From an uncultured Sphingomonadaceae bacterium (GTDB lineage Bacteria; Pseudomonadota; Alphaproteobacteria; Sphingomonadales; Sphingomonadaceae), in NCBI GenBank assembly GCA_903871605.1, contig CAIQHF010000011.1, forward strand, positions 26,259-90,258: a stretch of DNA of 64,000 bases, given 5' to 3'. How positions within the stretch are numbered: position 1 is the first letter of the stretch; every line of letters begins with the position of its first letter. Of the stretch, positions 33,588 to 41,742 are shown piece after piece. Both the position numbers and the translations under genes were made by a program. A model generated the notes under the pieces. That model was given only the letters and a program-made list of their open reading frames with translations, was not told the origin of the DNA and did not search any database.

Positions 33588-35444
33588 ATGTTCGATCTCA
33601 ACCGTCTTCACCGCCGCGACCTGCTCGGCGCAGCGGCCGCCGGCGGCGCGCTCGCGCTGCTTCCCGGTCGACTGCTCGCCCAGACCGCGATCAGCGCGCC
33701 GTTCCATACCACGCTGGCGGGGTTCGCCGACCGCCTGCTGCTGCTGTCACCCGAGGGAGCGACGGGGCTCGGGCTTGACCATGGCAAGCTCGGCGGTCTG
33801 CGCAGCCAGCTCTCCGACGCATCGCAAGCGGGGATCGAGCGCGGCAACGCGACGATCCGCGCAATCCACGCGGATCTGCTTGCGATCGATCGCGCCGGCC
33901 TGCCGCCGGCCGACCAGCTGCGCTACGATACGGTGCGCTATGCGACCGAGCGTGGCATAGACGGGATCGCGTTCCGCTATGGCGGCGGCGCAAGCGCCGG
34001 ATTCTCCGGTGGCACCAGCCCCTATGTGGTGAGCCAGCAGGGCAGCGCGGTGAGCGGCGTGCCCGAATTCCTCGTCTCCGAGCATGCGATCACCGGCAAG
34101 GCCGACGCAGACGCCTATCTGGCGCGCGTCGCCGCCTTCGCGCGACAGATCGCGCAGGAGTCCGAGATGCTCCGCGAGCAGGCCGCGATCGGTGTCGTCC
34201 CGCCAAAGTTCATCGCCGACAATGCGCTCGGCATCCTCAGGCAATTCCGCGCGACCCCCGCCGCCCGGCAGCGGCTCGTCACCAATCTGGGCGACAAGAC
34301 CAAGGCGCTCGGGCTGGCCGGCGACTATGCCGCGCAGGCGGCTCGGATCATCGAGACCACCGTCTATCCCGCGCTTGATCGCGAGATCGCGATCTTCGCC
34401 GCCGCGACCGCGAACGCGCCGATGACCGCGGGAGTCCAGCGTCTGCCCGACGGCGATGCTTATTATGCTTGGGCGTTGCGGCTCGGCACGACGACGACGC
34501 AGACGCCTGCCGAGGTCCACCGCATCGGGCTTGCGCAGAACGAAGAGATCAAGGCGCGGATGGACGGGCTGCTAAAGGCGCAGGGGCTGACCAAGGGGAC
34601 GGTCGGCGAGCGGGTGAGCGCCCTCAACAAGGATCCGCGCTTCCTCTATCCCGACACCGACGAAGGACGCGCGCAGCTGATCGCCTATCTCAACGGCCGC
34701 ATCGCGGCGGTGCGCCCGCTCATGCCCCGATTCAGCCACCTCGGCCTGCATGCCGACGTGATGGTCAAGCGCGTGCCCGCCGACATCCAGGACGGTGCCG
34801 CGCTCGGCTATATGAACCCCGCCGCGCTCGATGGCTCGCGGCCGGCGATCTATTACGTCAATTTGAAGTCGACCGCGCTCTGGCCGCGCTACCAGCTGTC
34901 GACGCTGACCGCGCACGAGGGTATCCCCGGCCATAGCTGGCAACTCGCCTATCTCGCCGAGCACCATGCCGAGGTACCCGTGATCAGCTCGCTGACGGGC
35001 TTCAACGCCTTCGTCGAGGGCTGGGCGCTCTATGCCGAGCAGTTGATCGACGAGAGCGGCCTGTATGACGACGACCCGTGGGGCCGGATCGGCTATCTCC
35101 AGGCGCAGCAGTTCCGCGCATGCCGGCTGGTCGCGGATACCGGGCTGCACGCGCTCGGATGGAGCCGCGAGCGGACGGTCGCCTTCCTCGCGACCGAAAG
35201 CGGCAAGGGCGCGGACGCCATGACCAGCGAGACGGATCGCTATTGCGCCTCGCCGGGCCAAGCCTGCGGCTACAAGACCGGGCATAACGAGATCGTCCGG
35301 CTCCGCGAGAAGACCAAGGCGGCATTGGGCGCGGGATTCGACCTTGCCGCCTACAATGATGCTGTGATCCGGACATGCGGCGTGCCGCTCGAGCTGCTCG
35401 GCGGCGTGGTCGATTCCTATATCGCGGGCGCGACCAGGGCCTGA
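33588..35444 (+). CDS. DUF885-family exported metallopeptidase-like protein
   Basis: The 618-residue protein begins with a Tat-like signal (RRDLLGAAAAGGALALLPG, residues 9-27). The DUF885 core has HEGIPGH at H443-H449 in LTAHEGIPGHSW, a variant of the zinc motif found in this peptidase-like family. FNAFVEGWALYAEQL supplies the expected downstream Glu. DUF885 proteins are thought to be zinc peptidases related to M32 carboxypeptidases; substrates are unknown. It is convergent with a lipoprotein gene. Confidence 0.88.
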   Translation: MFDLNRLHRRDLLGAAAAGGALALLPGRLLAQTAISAPFHTTLAGFADRLLLLSPEGATGLGLDHGKLGGLRSQLSDASQAGIERGNATIRAIHADLLAIDRAGLPPADQLRYDTVRYATERGIDGIAFRYGGGASAGFSGGTSPYVVSQQGSAVSGVPEFLVSEHAITGKADADAYLARVAAFARQIAQESEMLREQAAIGVVPPKFIADNALGILRQFRATPAARQRLVTNLGDKTKALGLAGDYAAQAARIIETTVYPALDREIAIFAAATANAPMTAGVQRLPDGDAYYAWALRLGTTTTQTPAEVHRIGLAQNEEIKARMDGLLKAQGLTKGTVGERVSALNKDPRFLYPDTDEGRAQLIAYLNGRIAAVRPLMPRFSHLGLHADVMVKRVPADIQDGAALGYMNPAALDGSRPAIYYVNLKSTALWPRYQLSTLTAHEGIPGHSWQLAYLAEHHAEVPVISSLTGFNAFVEGWALYAEQLIDESGLYDDDPWGRIGYLQAQQFRACRLVADTGLHALGWSRERTVAFLATESGKGADAMTSETDRYCASPGQACGYKTGHNEIVRLREKTKAALGAGFDLAAYNDAVIRTCGVPLELLGGVVDSYIAGATRA

Positions 35445-35445
35445 G

Positions 35446-35958
35446 CTATTGCGACGACGCCGCCGACAGGGCCGCCTGTTCGGCGGCGTCGATCTGCTGC
35501 ACCTGATCGAACGCCTGCGCCGCGGCGATCGCTTCGCCGCTATTGGTGTGCGTGGCCTCCGAATCGCGCGCCGCGTCGAGGTCGGCCAGCGCCTTGATCA
35601 CCGGCTCGCGGGCGTCCTGGAGGCGCGACAGCGAAACCTGCGCATTGGCCCATGCGTCGCTCCCTGTCGCGGCGCCGCGACCGTTGGCGAGCGTGCCGCG
35701 TTCTTCGGCGAGCGTTCGGCGAAACGCGGCGTCGGCGGCGCGCGCCTGTGCGATCGTCGGCGCGAAGCGCGCGGCCGCTTCCGGATCGGCGCGCTGTGGC
35801 GGGGCGGGCGGCGGAGCGGGCTCGGCGAACGACCGCTGCTCGATCGCACGCGGCGCGAGCGACGGATAACCCGGGCCCTTGCCGGTGCACCCCGCGAGCG
35901 CGAGCACAGACGTCAGCAAGGCGGCGAATGCGGGGCGGCGGGAAAGCGGGCAGGGCAT
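35446..35958 (-). CDS. Putative lipoprotein of unknown function
   Basis: The 170-residue protein has a signal peptide ending in a lipobox (LALAGC). A Pro-rich linker follows, and then an Ala/Arg/Asp-rich helical region from about residue 60 that looks like a coiled coil (AAFRRTLAEERGTLANG; LSRLQDAREPVIKALADLDAA). The ATG at 35958 gives a normal n-region. I recognise no family. Its end is 1 nt from the convergent DUF885 stop. Confidence 0.7.
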   Translation of the reverse strand: MPCPLSRRPAFAALLTSVLALAGCTGKGPGYPSLAPRAIEQRSFAEPAPPPAPPQRADPEAAARFAPTIAQARAADAAFRRTLAEERGTLANGRGAATGSDAWANAQVSLSRLQDAREPVIKALADLDAARDSEATHTNSGEAIAAAQAFDQVQQIDAAEQAALSAASSQ

Positions 35959-36039
35959 GTCCCCGTCTAGGGGCGCGGATTTCTCCTCGCAATGGGGTTG
36001 CGCTCTCCGGCGACCCCTTCTAGAGACCGCTTCCACAGC

Positions 36040-36116
36040 GCGCCCGTAGCTCAGCTGGATAGAGCATCAGACTACGAATCTGAGGGTCGGACGTTCGAAT
36101 CGTTCCGGGCGCACCA
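36040..36116 (+). tRNA. tRNA-Arg (anticodon ACG)
   Basis: A complete cloverleaf is visible. The acceptor GCGCCCG (36040-36046) pairs with CGGGCGC, the D arm is GCTC...GAGC, and the anticodon stem TCAGA/TCTGA encloses CTACGAA with ACG at 36074-36076. The T arm GGACG-TTCGAAT-CGTTC has one G-U pair. The discriminator is A, and CCA is encoded. ACG is normally edited to ICG by TadA and reads CGU/CGC/CGA. A terminator follows 28 nt later. Confidence 0.97.
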
Positions 36117-36144
36117 ATATTTTCTCGGGGCTCATGCCCTTGCG

Positions 36145-36172
36145 AGGCGGATCCCGAGGGGTCCGCCTTTTT
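36145..36172 (+). terminator. Rho-independent terminator after tRNA-Arg
   Basis: AGGCGGATCCC pairs with GGGGTCCGCCT, including one G-U pair, around a tiny loop, and ends in five T. It fits the end of the tRNA transcript. Confidence 0.88.
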
Positions 36173-36439
36173 GCATTGGCCGCCGCGTAGTCGGCCGCCG
36201 CGACGACGCTGCAACGCAACCGAGCAGCTATGCCCCGATGACGCCGTCGCCGGCTGGTCTGCGGCCGATCGCAGGCGCCGCGCGGACGACGTGCGAAGGC
36301 GATCTCGCGCCGGGCGCAAGACATGCGTAGAAGCCCGCCGATGCGTTACTTTCTGGTGGATGAACTGATTGTTCAGCACCAAACCACTTTGGATGCGTTA
36401 AGTACCATTACCGGACCGTCTTCGGAGAGGAGAATTCTG
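36173..36439. other. Gene-less stretch
   Basis: The roughly 320 nt between the tRNA and the helical-repeat gene hold only the terminator above. I see no convincing small ORF with a ribosome-binding site, and no structured RNA. The last 100 nt are less GC-rich than the surroundings (for example GAACTGATTGTTCAG, a short palindrome at about 36361-36375), which suits a promoter region for the downstream gene. Confidence 0.5.
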
Positions 36440-37012
36440 ATGCGCAAATTTCTATTGACCGTCGGCCTGTTGGCAACCGCAAGCGCGCCCGCATTGGCGG
36501 CCGACCAAAATGCGGTCGCCAGCGCGCCACCGGCCAAGGCGGCCGCGACCAAGCAGACGGAGGCCGAGGCGGCTGCGCATCGGCAGGATCTTCGCGCCCA
36601 GACGATCGCCGACAACAAGAAAGCAGAAGATCGTCGGGCATCGATCCGCGCGGAGAAAATCCAGCAGGGCAAGGCGGACGACCAAAAGGAAGCCGCGGAG
36701 CGTAACGATCGGATCGCCAAGGTCCATGCCTCGGAAGCGCAGCATGATGCGGATATCCGCGCGGGCAAGCTCAAGGACCAGCAGGCCAGCAATCAGCGCA
36801 AAGCGGCCGAGCGTGCCGACCGGATTGCCAAGATTCATGCCGAAGAGAGCCAGAGCAACGCGGCACGCCGCGCCGATGCTCTCGCGAAAGCCAAGGCCGA
36901 AGATCAGCGCCAGGCCGCCGAACGATCCGACCGGATCGCCAAGCTCCATGCGGGCAAGGCGCAGCACAAGGACGATCATGCGGTCGGGAATACGGTGACG
37001 CCGAAGGGCTGA
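36440..37012 (+). CDS. Exported helical-repeat protein of unknown function
   Basis: The 190-residue protein has a clean signal peptide (MRKFLLTVGLLATASAPALA) and a mature part almost entirely of Ala/Lys/Arg/Glu/Asp/Gln. Three imperfect repeats of about 33-40 residues are visible, each built on AAER-[NAS]-DRIAK-[VIL]-HA (KVHASEAQHDADIRAGKLKD, KIHAEESQSNAARRADALAK, KLHAGKAQHKDD). This predicts long charged helices, probably a periplasmic coiled-coil or disordered spacer. A strong GGAGAGGAG lies upstream of the ATG. No family is recognised; envelope stress or cell-wall association is only a guess. Confidence 0.8.
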   Translation: MRKFLLTVGLLATASAPALAADQNAVASAPPAKAAATKQTEAEAAAHRQDLRAQTIADNKKAEDRRASIRAEKIQQGKADDQKEAAERNDRIAKVHASEAQHDADIRAGKLKDQQASNQRKAAERADRIAKIHAEESQSNAARRADALAKAKAEDQRQAAERSDRIAKLHAGKAQHKDDHAVGNTVTPKG

Positions 37013-37021
37013 TCGTCCTGT

Positions 37022-37044
37022 CAGCGGGGCGTGCGACCCCGCTG
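37022..37044. terminator. Possible bidirectional hairpin terminator
   Basis: CAGCGGGG and CCCCGCTG form a perfect 8-bp stem with a 7-nt loop, 10 nt after the helical-repeat gene and facing the convergent phosphatase gene end. There is no T tract, so termination is uncertain. Confidence 0.35.
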
Positions 37045-37102
37045 CACGTGGCGCGCGCCCGTCATGCGGCGCCCGTCACGCGGCGTCCATCACGGCAGTC
37101 GC

Positions 37103-38755
37103 CTAACGGCGGCAATTCCCGCCGAGATCGATGCAGCGTCCATCGACGGTGGGTGTCGCGACACCGGCGATCGCGGCCAGCGTCGGCGCGATATCCACCG
37201 TCTCGATCGGCGTCGCGCGCGTTTCCGCGGACGCGCCGGGCCACCAGAACAGGATCGGCACCTGGCGGTCATGGTCCCAGACCGAGCCGTGTCCTGCGAC
37301 GACATCGCCGGGCCCGCGCGGCACGCCGAAGCTCGTGCGCGGGCGATAGGCGACCGCGATATCGCCCGACCGCTCTGGATCATAGCTTTCGTGGAAGCGC
37401 TGGACGATCGTCAGCGCGTCGGGCGTGGTGCCTGGTGCGACGGACGCGGCCGCCACCTCGTCGCGGGTGAAAGCCTCGCGCACCTCGGGCTGCTGCTTGA
37501 GCCATGGCAGCGTCGCGTCTCGCACCCTGTCACGCAGCGCCGCATCGGGGCCGACATTGATATAGAGCTGTTGCGGATCGTCGCCGACGATCGGCTCGTA
37601 GCTGAGCCCGAGCGCCTGCTCGAGATATTTGTTGAGTTTCGCGACGAACGCCGTTCCGTCGAGCCGGCTCGCCTCGGGATCGTGCGCATGTTCGCGCTCG
37701 GCGGCGTCGGTCGCGCCGTGATCGGCGGTGAGCACCACCATCACCGGCACGCCAAGCCGCTGGAGATCGTCGAGAAAGCCGCCGAGCGTCGCATCGAGCG
37801 CAGCCTGCTGGACGCACATTTCGGGGCCGCCATTGCCGTAGCGGTGGCCGATATAGTCGTTCGCCGACAGGCTGAGCGCGAGCACGTCGGTGGCCGGGCC
37901 ATGGCCGAGCCGGTTGGCGGCGATCACCTGCTCGGCGAAGGCGACGGCGAGCTGGTCAAATAGCGGCGAGGCACGCAGATTGTCCTGAAAGTCGGTGGTG
38001 GCAGCGAAATGCGGATTGGCTTCGGCCTGCACCGCAAGGTCGGGCGGAACATGCCCCGACAAGGCGATCTTGCCGAATGTCTCGGGCTTTTCGAGCGCCG
38101 CGCAGGTGGCGGAGGGCGCCGGCCAAAGTGTCGGTCTGGCACCGGTCCACGCGGCGAACGTCGCCTTGTCGAAGGCATTTGCAGGTCGCGTCACCGCGGG
38201 TGTCGCGGGGCCGGCGAAGGACGAGGTGGTAAAGCCCTCGCCGTCGACCCACCAATAGACGCCGTCGGCATGCTGCCCCGCCATCGTGATCGCGGCGCGG
38301 TCCTTGCCCGAGACCGCGAACGACCGCGCGCCCGGCTCGGCTGCCTTGATCCAGTCGCCGAGCGTGGTGACATGCATGTTCTGCGGCCCGCGCGCATTGG
38401 GGTCGGACGAGCCGGGCGCCGCGACGCAATAGACGGTCGAGCCTGTCTTCACGTCGAACCAGCTGTTGGCGATGATCCCGGTCGCGGCGGGATGGCGGCC
38501 GGTGAGGATCGTCGAGTGGCCGGGGCAGGTCTCGGTCGCGGCGTGGCTCTGATAGCCGACCGGGAAGGCAACTCCGTGCGAAAGCGTCTTCAGCCCACCG
38601 GTATAGCCGGGCAGATAGCGGCGATAGAGTTCGGAGGCATATTGATCGACCGAGATCGCGACGATCAACTTCGGCTTGGCGGGCGGTGGGGCCGCCTGCA
38701 CGGCATTGGCGGTCAGCGTGGCGAGAAGCGTCGCGGCGAGAGCTGGTATGCGCAT
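37103..38755 (-). CDS. PafA/SPAP-type alkaline phosphatase
   Basis: The 550-residue exported phosphatase has a signal peptide (ALAATLLATLTANAVQA). The alkaline-phosphatase-superfamily metal site begins with D37 in IVAISVDQY, and the expected Thr nucleophile is T76 in ATETCPGHSTILTGRHP. Downstream ligands are in LSANDYIGHRYG and VVLTADHGATD, and AGHGSVWDHDRQVPILF completes the site. The layout matches the Thr-nucleophile PafA/SPAP monoesterases described from Sphingomonas and Bacteroidota. It probably releases phosphate from organic esters in the periplasm. The ATG at 38755 gives the correct signal peptide. Confidence 0.92.
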   Translation of the reverse strand: MRIPALAATLLATLTANAVQAAPPPAKPKLIVAISVDQYASELYRRYLPGYTGGLKTLSHGVAFPVGYQSHAATETCPGHSTILTGRHPAATGIIANSWFDVKTGSTVYCVAAPGSSDPNARGPQNMHVTTLGDWIKAAEPGARSFAVSGKDRAAITMAGQHADGVYWWVDGEGFTTSSFAGPATPAVTRPANAFDKATFAAWTGARPTLWPAPSATCAALEKPETFGKIALSGHVPPDLAVQAEANPHFAATTDFQDNLRASPLFDQLAVAFAEQVIAANRLGHGPATDVLALSLSANDYIGHRYGNGGPEMCVQQAALDATLGGFLDDLQRLGVPVMVVLTADHGATDAAEREHAHDPEASRLDGTAFVAKLNKYLEQALGLSYEPIVGDDPQQLYINVGPDAALRDRVRDATLPWLKQQPEVREAFTRDEVAAASVAPGTTPDALTIVQRFHESYDPERSGDIAVAYRPRTSFGVPRGPGDVVAGHGSVWDHDRQVPILFWWPGASAETRATPIETVDIAPTLAAIAGVATPTVDGRCIDLGGNCRR

Positions 38756-38867
38756 CGGGGGACCTTGGTTGGGGTGGCGGGCTCGAGGACCGGGACAGGG
38801 CAAGGCGATGACCGGCTTGCGTTGCAGCTTTGTGACGCTGGGCGCGGCGGGCGCTCGCGTCGGTCCG

Positions 38868-40337
38868 CTATCGCCAGAAGCGCTTCGCGTCGATCAGCCG
38901 GTCATAGGCGTCCGCGGCTCTGGGCAGCAGCCGCGCCGGATCGCCCTTCTTGCCCGCCGCCAGGATGGTCTCGGCGCCGGGGATGTCGAGTTCGTCGAAC
39001 AGCGCGCGCGCGCTCGCGAGATCGTTGAGATGGCCGAGTTCGGTCTGCAGGTCCTCGAGCGCGCCAAGCAGCGCTTCGCGGCGTCGCCCCGCCTTCTTTC
39101 CCGGATAGAGCCCGGCGAAGAATTCGGCGGCATAACGCAGCTTCTTGCTGGCGATGCGGACACGATGCCGCGGCTCCTCGTCGAGCTTGGCGAGATGGCG
39201 TCCGCGACGCTTGACGCGGCGGCGGAGCGTATCGAGCGTCTCGGCGGCAAAGTCCGCGGCCGGTTGGGCGCGAAGATCGGCGCCGGTTTCCGCCTCACGC
39301 CAGGCGCCGATCGCGATCCAGGCGACAAGATCGAGCATCAGCGTGCGCACCGCCTTCGACCCGAGCGCGGCGACCACGGCATCATAGCGGACGTCCCGCG
39401 CGGCGCGCAGCCGGCCGAGCACCGCCGGGTCGTCGAGCTTGGCAAGCATCACGTCGATGTCGCGGACCCGGCCTAGCAAGGCCGCGAGGCTGCGCAACGC
39501 CGTCTGGAAGCGATCGAGCTCGGGCCCCGCGAGCATGGCGCCGAAGATCGACAGCGCCGAGCGTAGCCGCCGCAGACCGACACGCGCCTGGTGCAGCGCC
39601 TCGGCGGCGCCGGTTTCGAGCAACTTATCCTCGTTGAGGCGAAACTGGCGCAGGCACGACGCGGCGATCGTCGCGAACAGCGTCTCGGCGTCGAGATCCT
39701 GCGCCAGCATGATCGGCTCGGCCTTCACCGACGATCCGTCGGCGCCCGCGAGCAGCGCATAGCCGCGCTCCGACTTGGTGCGGACACCGAGTTTGAGCGG
39801 GATGATGTCGGCGATCATTCGCGCCAGTGCGAACAGCGCCGCGCGGTCGCCATCGTGCAGTTCGAGTTCGACCTCGCAGATCGGCGCGTTGCGACCATCG
39901 GCGAGGACCTGGCCCTGGTCGGCGACGAGCTCGATCCGGTCGGCGCCAAGACGATGGACGATGGTCGTGCGATTGACCGACACGGTGAAGATCGGCCGCA
40001 GCGTCCCTCCGCCGGCGAGCGCGTTGCCGAGGACCGCGGCGATGTCGTCGAGCACCGGTTCGTCGCCGGCGATGTCGCGTTCCCACTCGCCGCGCGCGAA
40101 CAGGCTCGCGGCCGCGCCGCCCTCGGTCTTGATCGTCTGGATGCGACGATCGCCGATGCGCCGGATGCGGAGCGACAGCCCCGCCTTGCGGAGCGCGTAT
40201 GTCGGCGTGTCGAAATAGGTCGAGAGCTGCTCGCGTGACGTCGGATCGGCATCGGCCACCAGCGGATCAGCGAGCAGCGTCGCGATTCCCAGCGGATCCG
40301 CCTGCAGCTTGAGCTCGATCTCGTCCTTGCCGTCCAT
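38868..40337 (-). CDS. CYTH-CHAD domain protein (inorganic triphosphatase-like)
   Basis: The 489-residue two-domain protein has the CYTH signature EIELKL (ExExK, residues 6-10) near the N-terminus. The paired acidic/basic tunnel residues follow (YFDTPTYALRKAGLSLRIRR, EVELELHDGD). The C-terminal CHAD domain (about 215-489) is rich in conserved His/Arg/Lys (LHQARVGLRRLRSAL, HRVRIASKKLRYAAEFF). CYTH domains of this type hydrolyse tripolyphosphate and CHAD domains bind polyphosphate, so a role in polyphosphate metabolism is likely. It lies just upstream of the alkaline phosphatase on the same strand. Confidence 0.93.
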   Translation of the reverse strand: MDGKDEIELKLQADPLGIATLLADPLVADADPTSREQLSTYFDTPTYALRKAGLSLRIRRIGDRRIQTIKTEGGAAASLFARGEWERDIAGDEPVLDDIAAVLGNALAGGGTLRPIFTVSVNRTTIVHRLGADRIELVADQGQVLADGRNAPICEVELELHDGDRAALFALARMIADIIPLKLGVRTKSERGYALLAGADGSSVKAEPIMLAQDLDAETLFATIAASCLRQFRLNEDKLLETGAAEALHQARVGLRRLRSALSIFGAMLAGPELDRFQTALRSLAALLGRVRDIDVMLAKLDDPAVLGRLRAARDVRYDAVVAALGSKAVRTLMLDLVAWIAIGAWREAETGADLRAQPAADFAAETLDTLRRRVKRRGRHLAKLDEEPRHRVRIASKKLRYAAEFFAGLYPGKKAGRRREALLGALEDLQTELGHLNDLASARALFDELDIPGAETILAAGKKGDPARLLPRAADAYDRLIDAKRFWR

Positions 40338-40383
40338 CGCGCCGATGTAGCGAAGCCGCGGCATCGGAGCTAGGTGGCCGTAT

Positions 40384-41742
40384 TCAGCGCTGATACGCCT
40401 TGGGCAGGCTTCCCTCGCTCGGGTCGAAGTAGCGATCGCGCAGCTCGGTCTGGCGGGTCCGCATCGGCTGGGGCTTGCCGTCGATATAGACCGCAACCGG
40501 TGCCGAGGCGAGTTCGAGCGGATCGCCATCCCATATGACCACGTCGGCGCGGCGGCCGGGTCGAAGCGAGCCGATGTCGCCGTCGAGGCCGAGCGCGTGC
40601 GCGGGCGCCGAGGTGATCGTCGCGAACGCATGGCCCCAGTCGAGCCCGGTCGAGCCGGGGACCCTGCCGATCGCGACAAGGTTGCCGGCATATTGCGTGA
40701 GGTTGCGCTGCTGCGCGGGTGCACTCGCATCCACGGTCGAGATCGAGACGGCGATGCCCGCCTGTTCCATCCTGCCCACGTTCGATTCGGTCGCGGCCAG
40801 ACGCTCGAACTGCTCGGGCAGATCGGCGAGCGCCGCGGCGATGACGGGAACGTGCGCGGCGGCGATCTGGCGGGCGACCATCCAGCCTTCGCTGGCGCCG
40901 ACGAGCACCAGCCGGATTTGTGGATAGTCGTGGGTCAGCGCGAGCACCGAGAGAATATCGCTTGCGCGCTCGACATGGACGAGCAGCGGCACCTTGCCGT
41001 CGATCACCGACAGAAGCGCGACGGCATCGCCGCGCTTGATCAGCGAATCCTTCTCGCGGCCGCCGAACCCGGCCGGGTTGCGGCGATAGTCCTGCGCTTC
41101 GCCAAGCGCGTCGTGGAACATCGCATAGGCGGCCGGGCGACTGCCCCCCGCGGCCTGTGCGCCATCCTCGCCGAGTTCGACATATTGGAAGGCGCGCGCG
41201 TGGGTCACCGGCGGATCGCCGAGACCGAGCGTGATCACCGCGCCCTGGCCCGCGAAGATCGATCCGCCGGTGCCGGGTGAGACCAGCGCGCGGGTGATCC
41301 CGCCGGCGCGCTCGATCCCGATCAGCACGGTGTCCGGGTTGACCGCGGGCGCGATGTCGATCGCGGCGGCGAAGGGCGACTTGCCCGCGCTGCTGTCATT
41401 GCTCTCCTCGACGCCGTCGGAATCGACGAGGCCGAGATTGGTGAGTCCCGCGACGATGCCCGCGGCGACCCATTTGCCGTGCGCGTCGATGACGGTCGCG
41501 CCCGCGGGCACGGGCACTGCGGCACCGGCGGCGACGACGCGCCCGTCGCGGACCAGCACGGTGCCGCCCGGGATCGGCTGCGATCCGTCGCCGATCGCGA
41601 CGGTGCCGCCGACAAAGGCGACGGTCTGCGCGGATACGGGTGCGGCGATAAAGGCGATCGCCGCGAAACCCCGCCACCACCGGCTTGGCCGGCGGCTCGC
41701 CTCGCCACCGTTGGTGGGGCGGATGGTGATGCGCGCCTTCAC
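40384..41742 (-). CDS. Amidohydrolase-family protein, probably catalytically degenerate
   Basis: The 452-residue protein has a membrane or signal segment (WRGFAAIAFIAAPVSAQ), the urease-type N-terminal beta sandwich (VRDGRVVAAGAAVPVPAGATVIDAHGKWV) and the C-terminal ADVVIWDGDPLE. It is therefore an amidohydrolase by fold. At the HxH position, however, it reads LTNLG (residues 100-104) where its neighbour has HSHLG. The other metal-binding His residues are also not evident. The GTG start overlaps the upstream amidohydrolase stop (GTGA), so the pair is co-translated; it may be a structural or regulatory partner. Confidence 0.85.
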   Translation of the reverse strand: MKARITIRPTNGGEASRRPSRWWRGFAAIAFIAAPVSAQTVAFVGGTVAIGDGSQPIPGGTVLVRDGRVVAAGAAVPVPAGATVIDAHGKWVAAGIVAGLTNLGLVDSDGVEESNDSSAGKSPFAAAIDIAPAVNPDTVLIGIERAGGITRALVSPGTGGSIFAGQGAVITLGLGDPPVTHARAFQYVELGEDGAQAAGGSRPAAYAMFHDALGEAQDYRRNPAGFGGREKDSLIKRGDAVALLSVIDGKVPLLVHVERASDILSVLALTHDYPQIRLVLVGASEGWMVARQIAAAHVPVIAAALADLPEQFERLAATESNVGRMEQAGIAVSISTVDASAPAQQRNLTQYAGNLVAIGRVPGSTGLDWGHAFATITSAPAHALGLDGDIGSLRPGRRADVVIWDGDPLELASAPVAVYIDGKPQPMRTRQTELRDRYFDPSEGSLPKAYQR

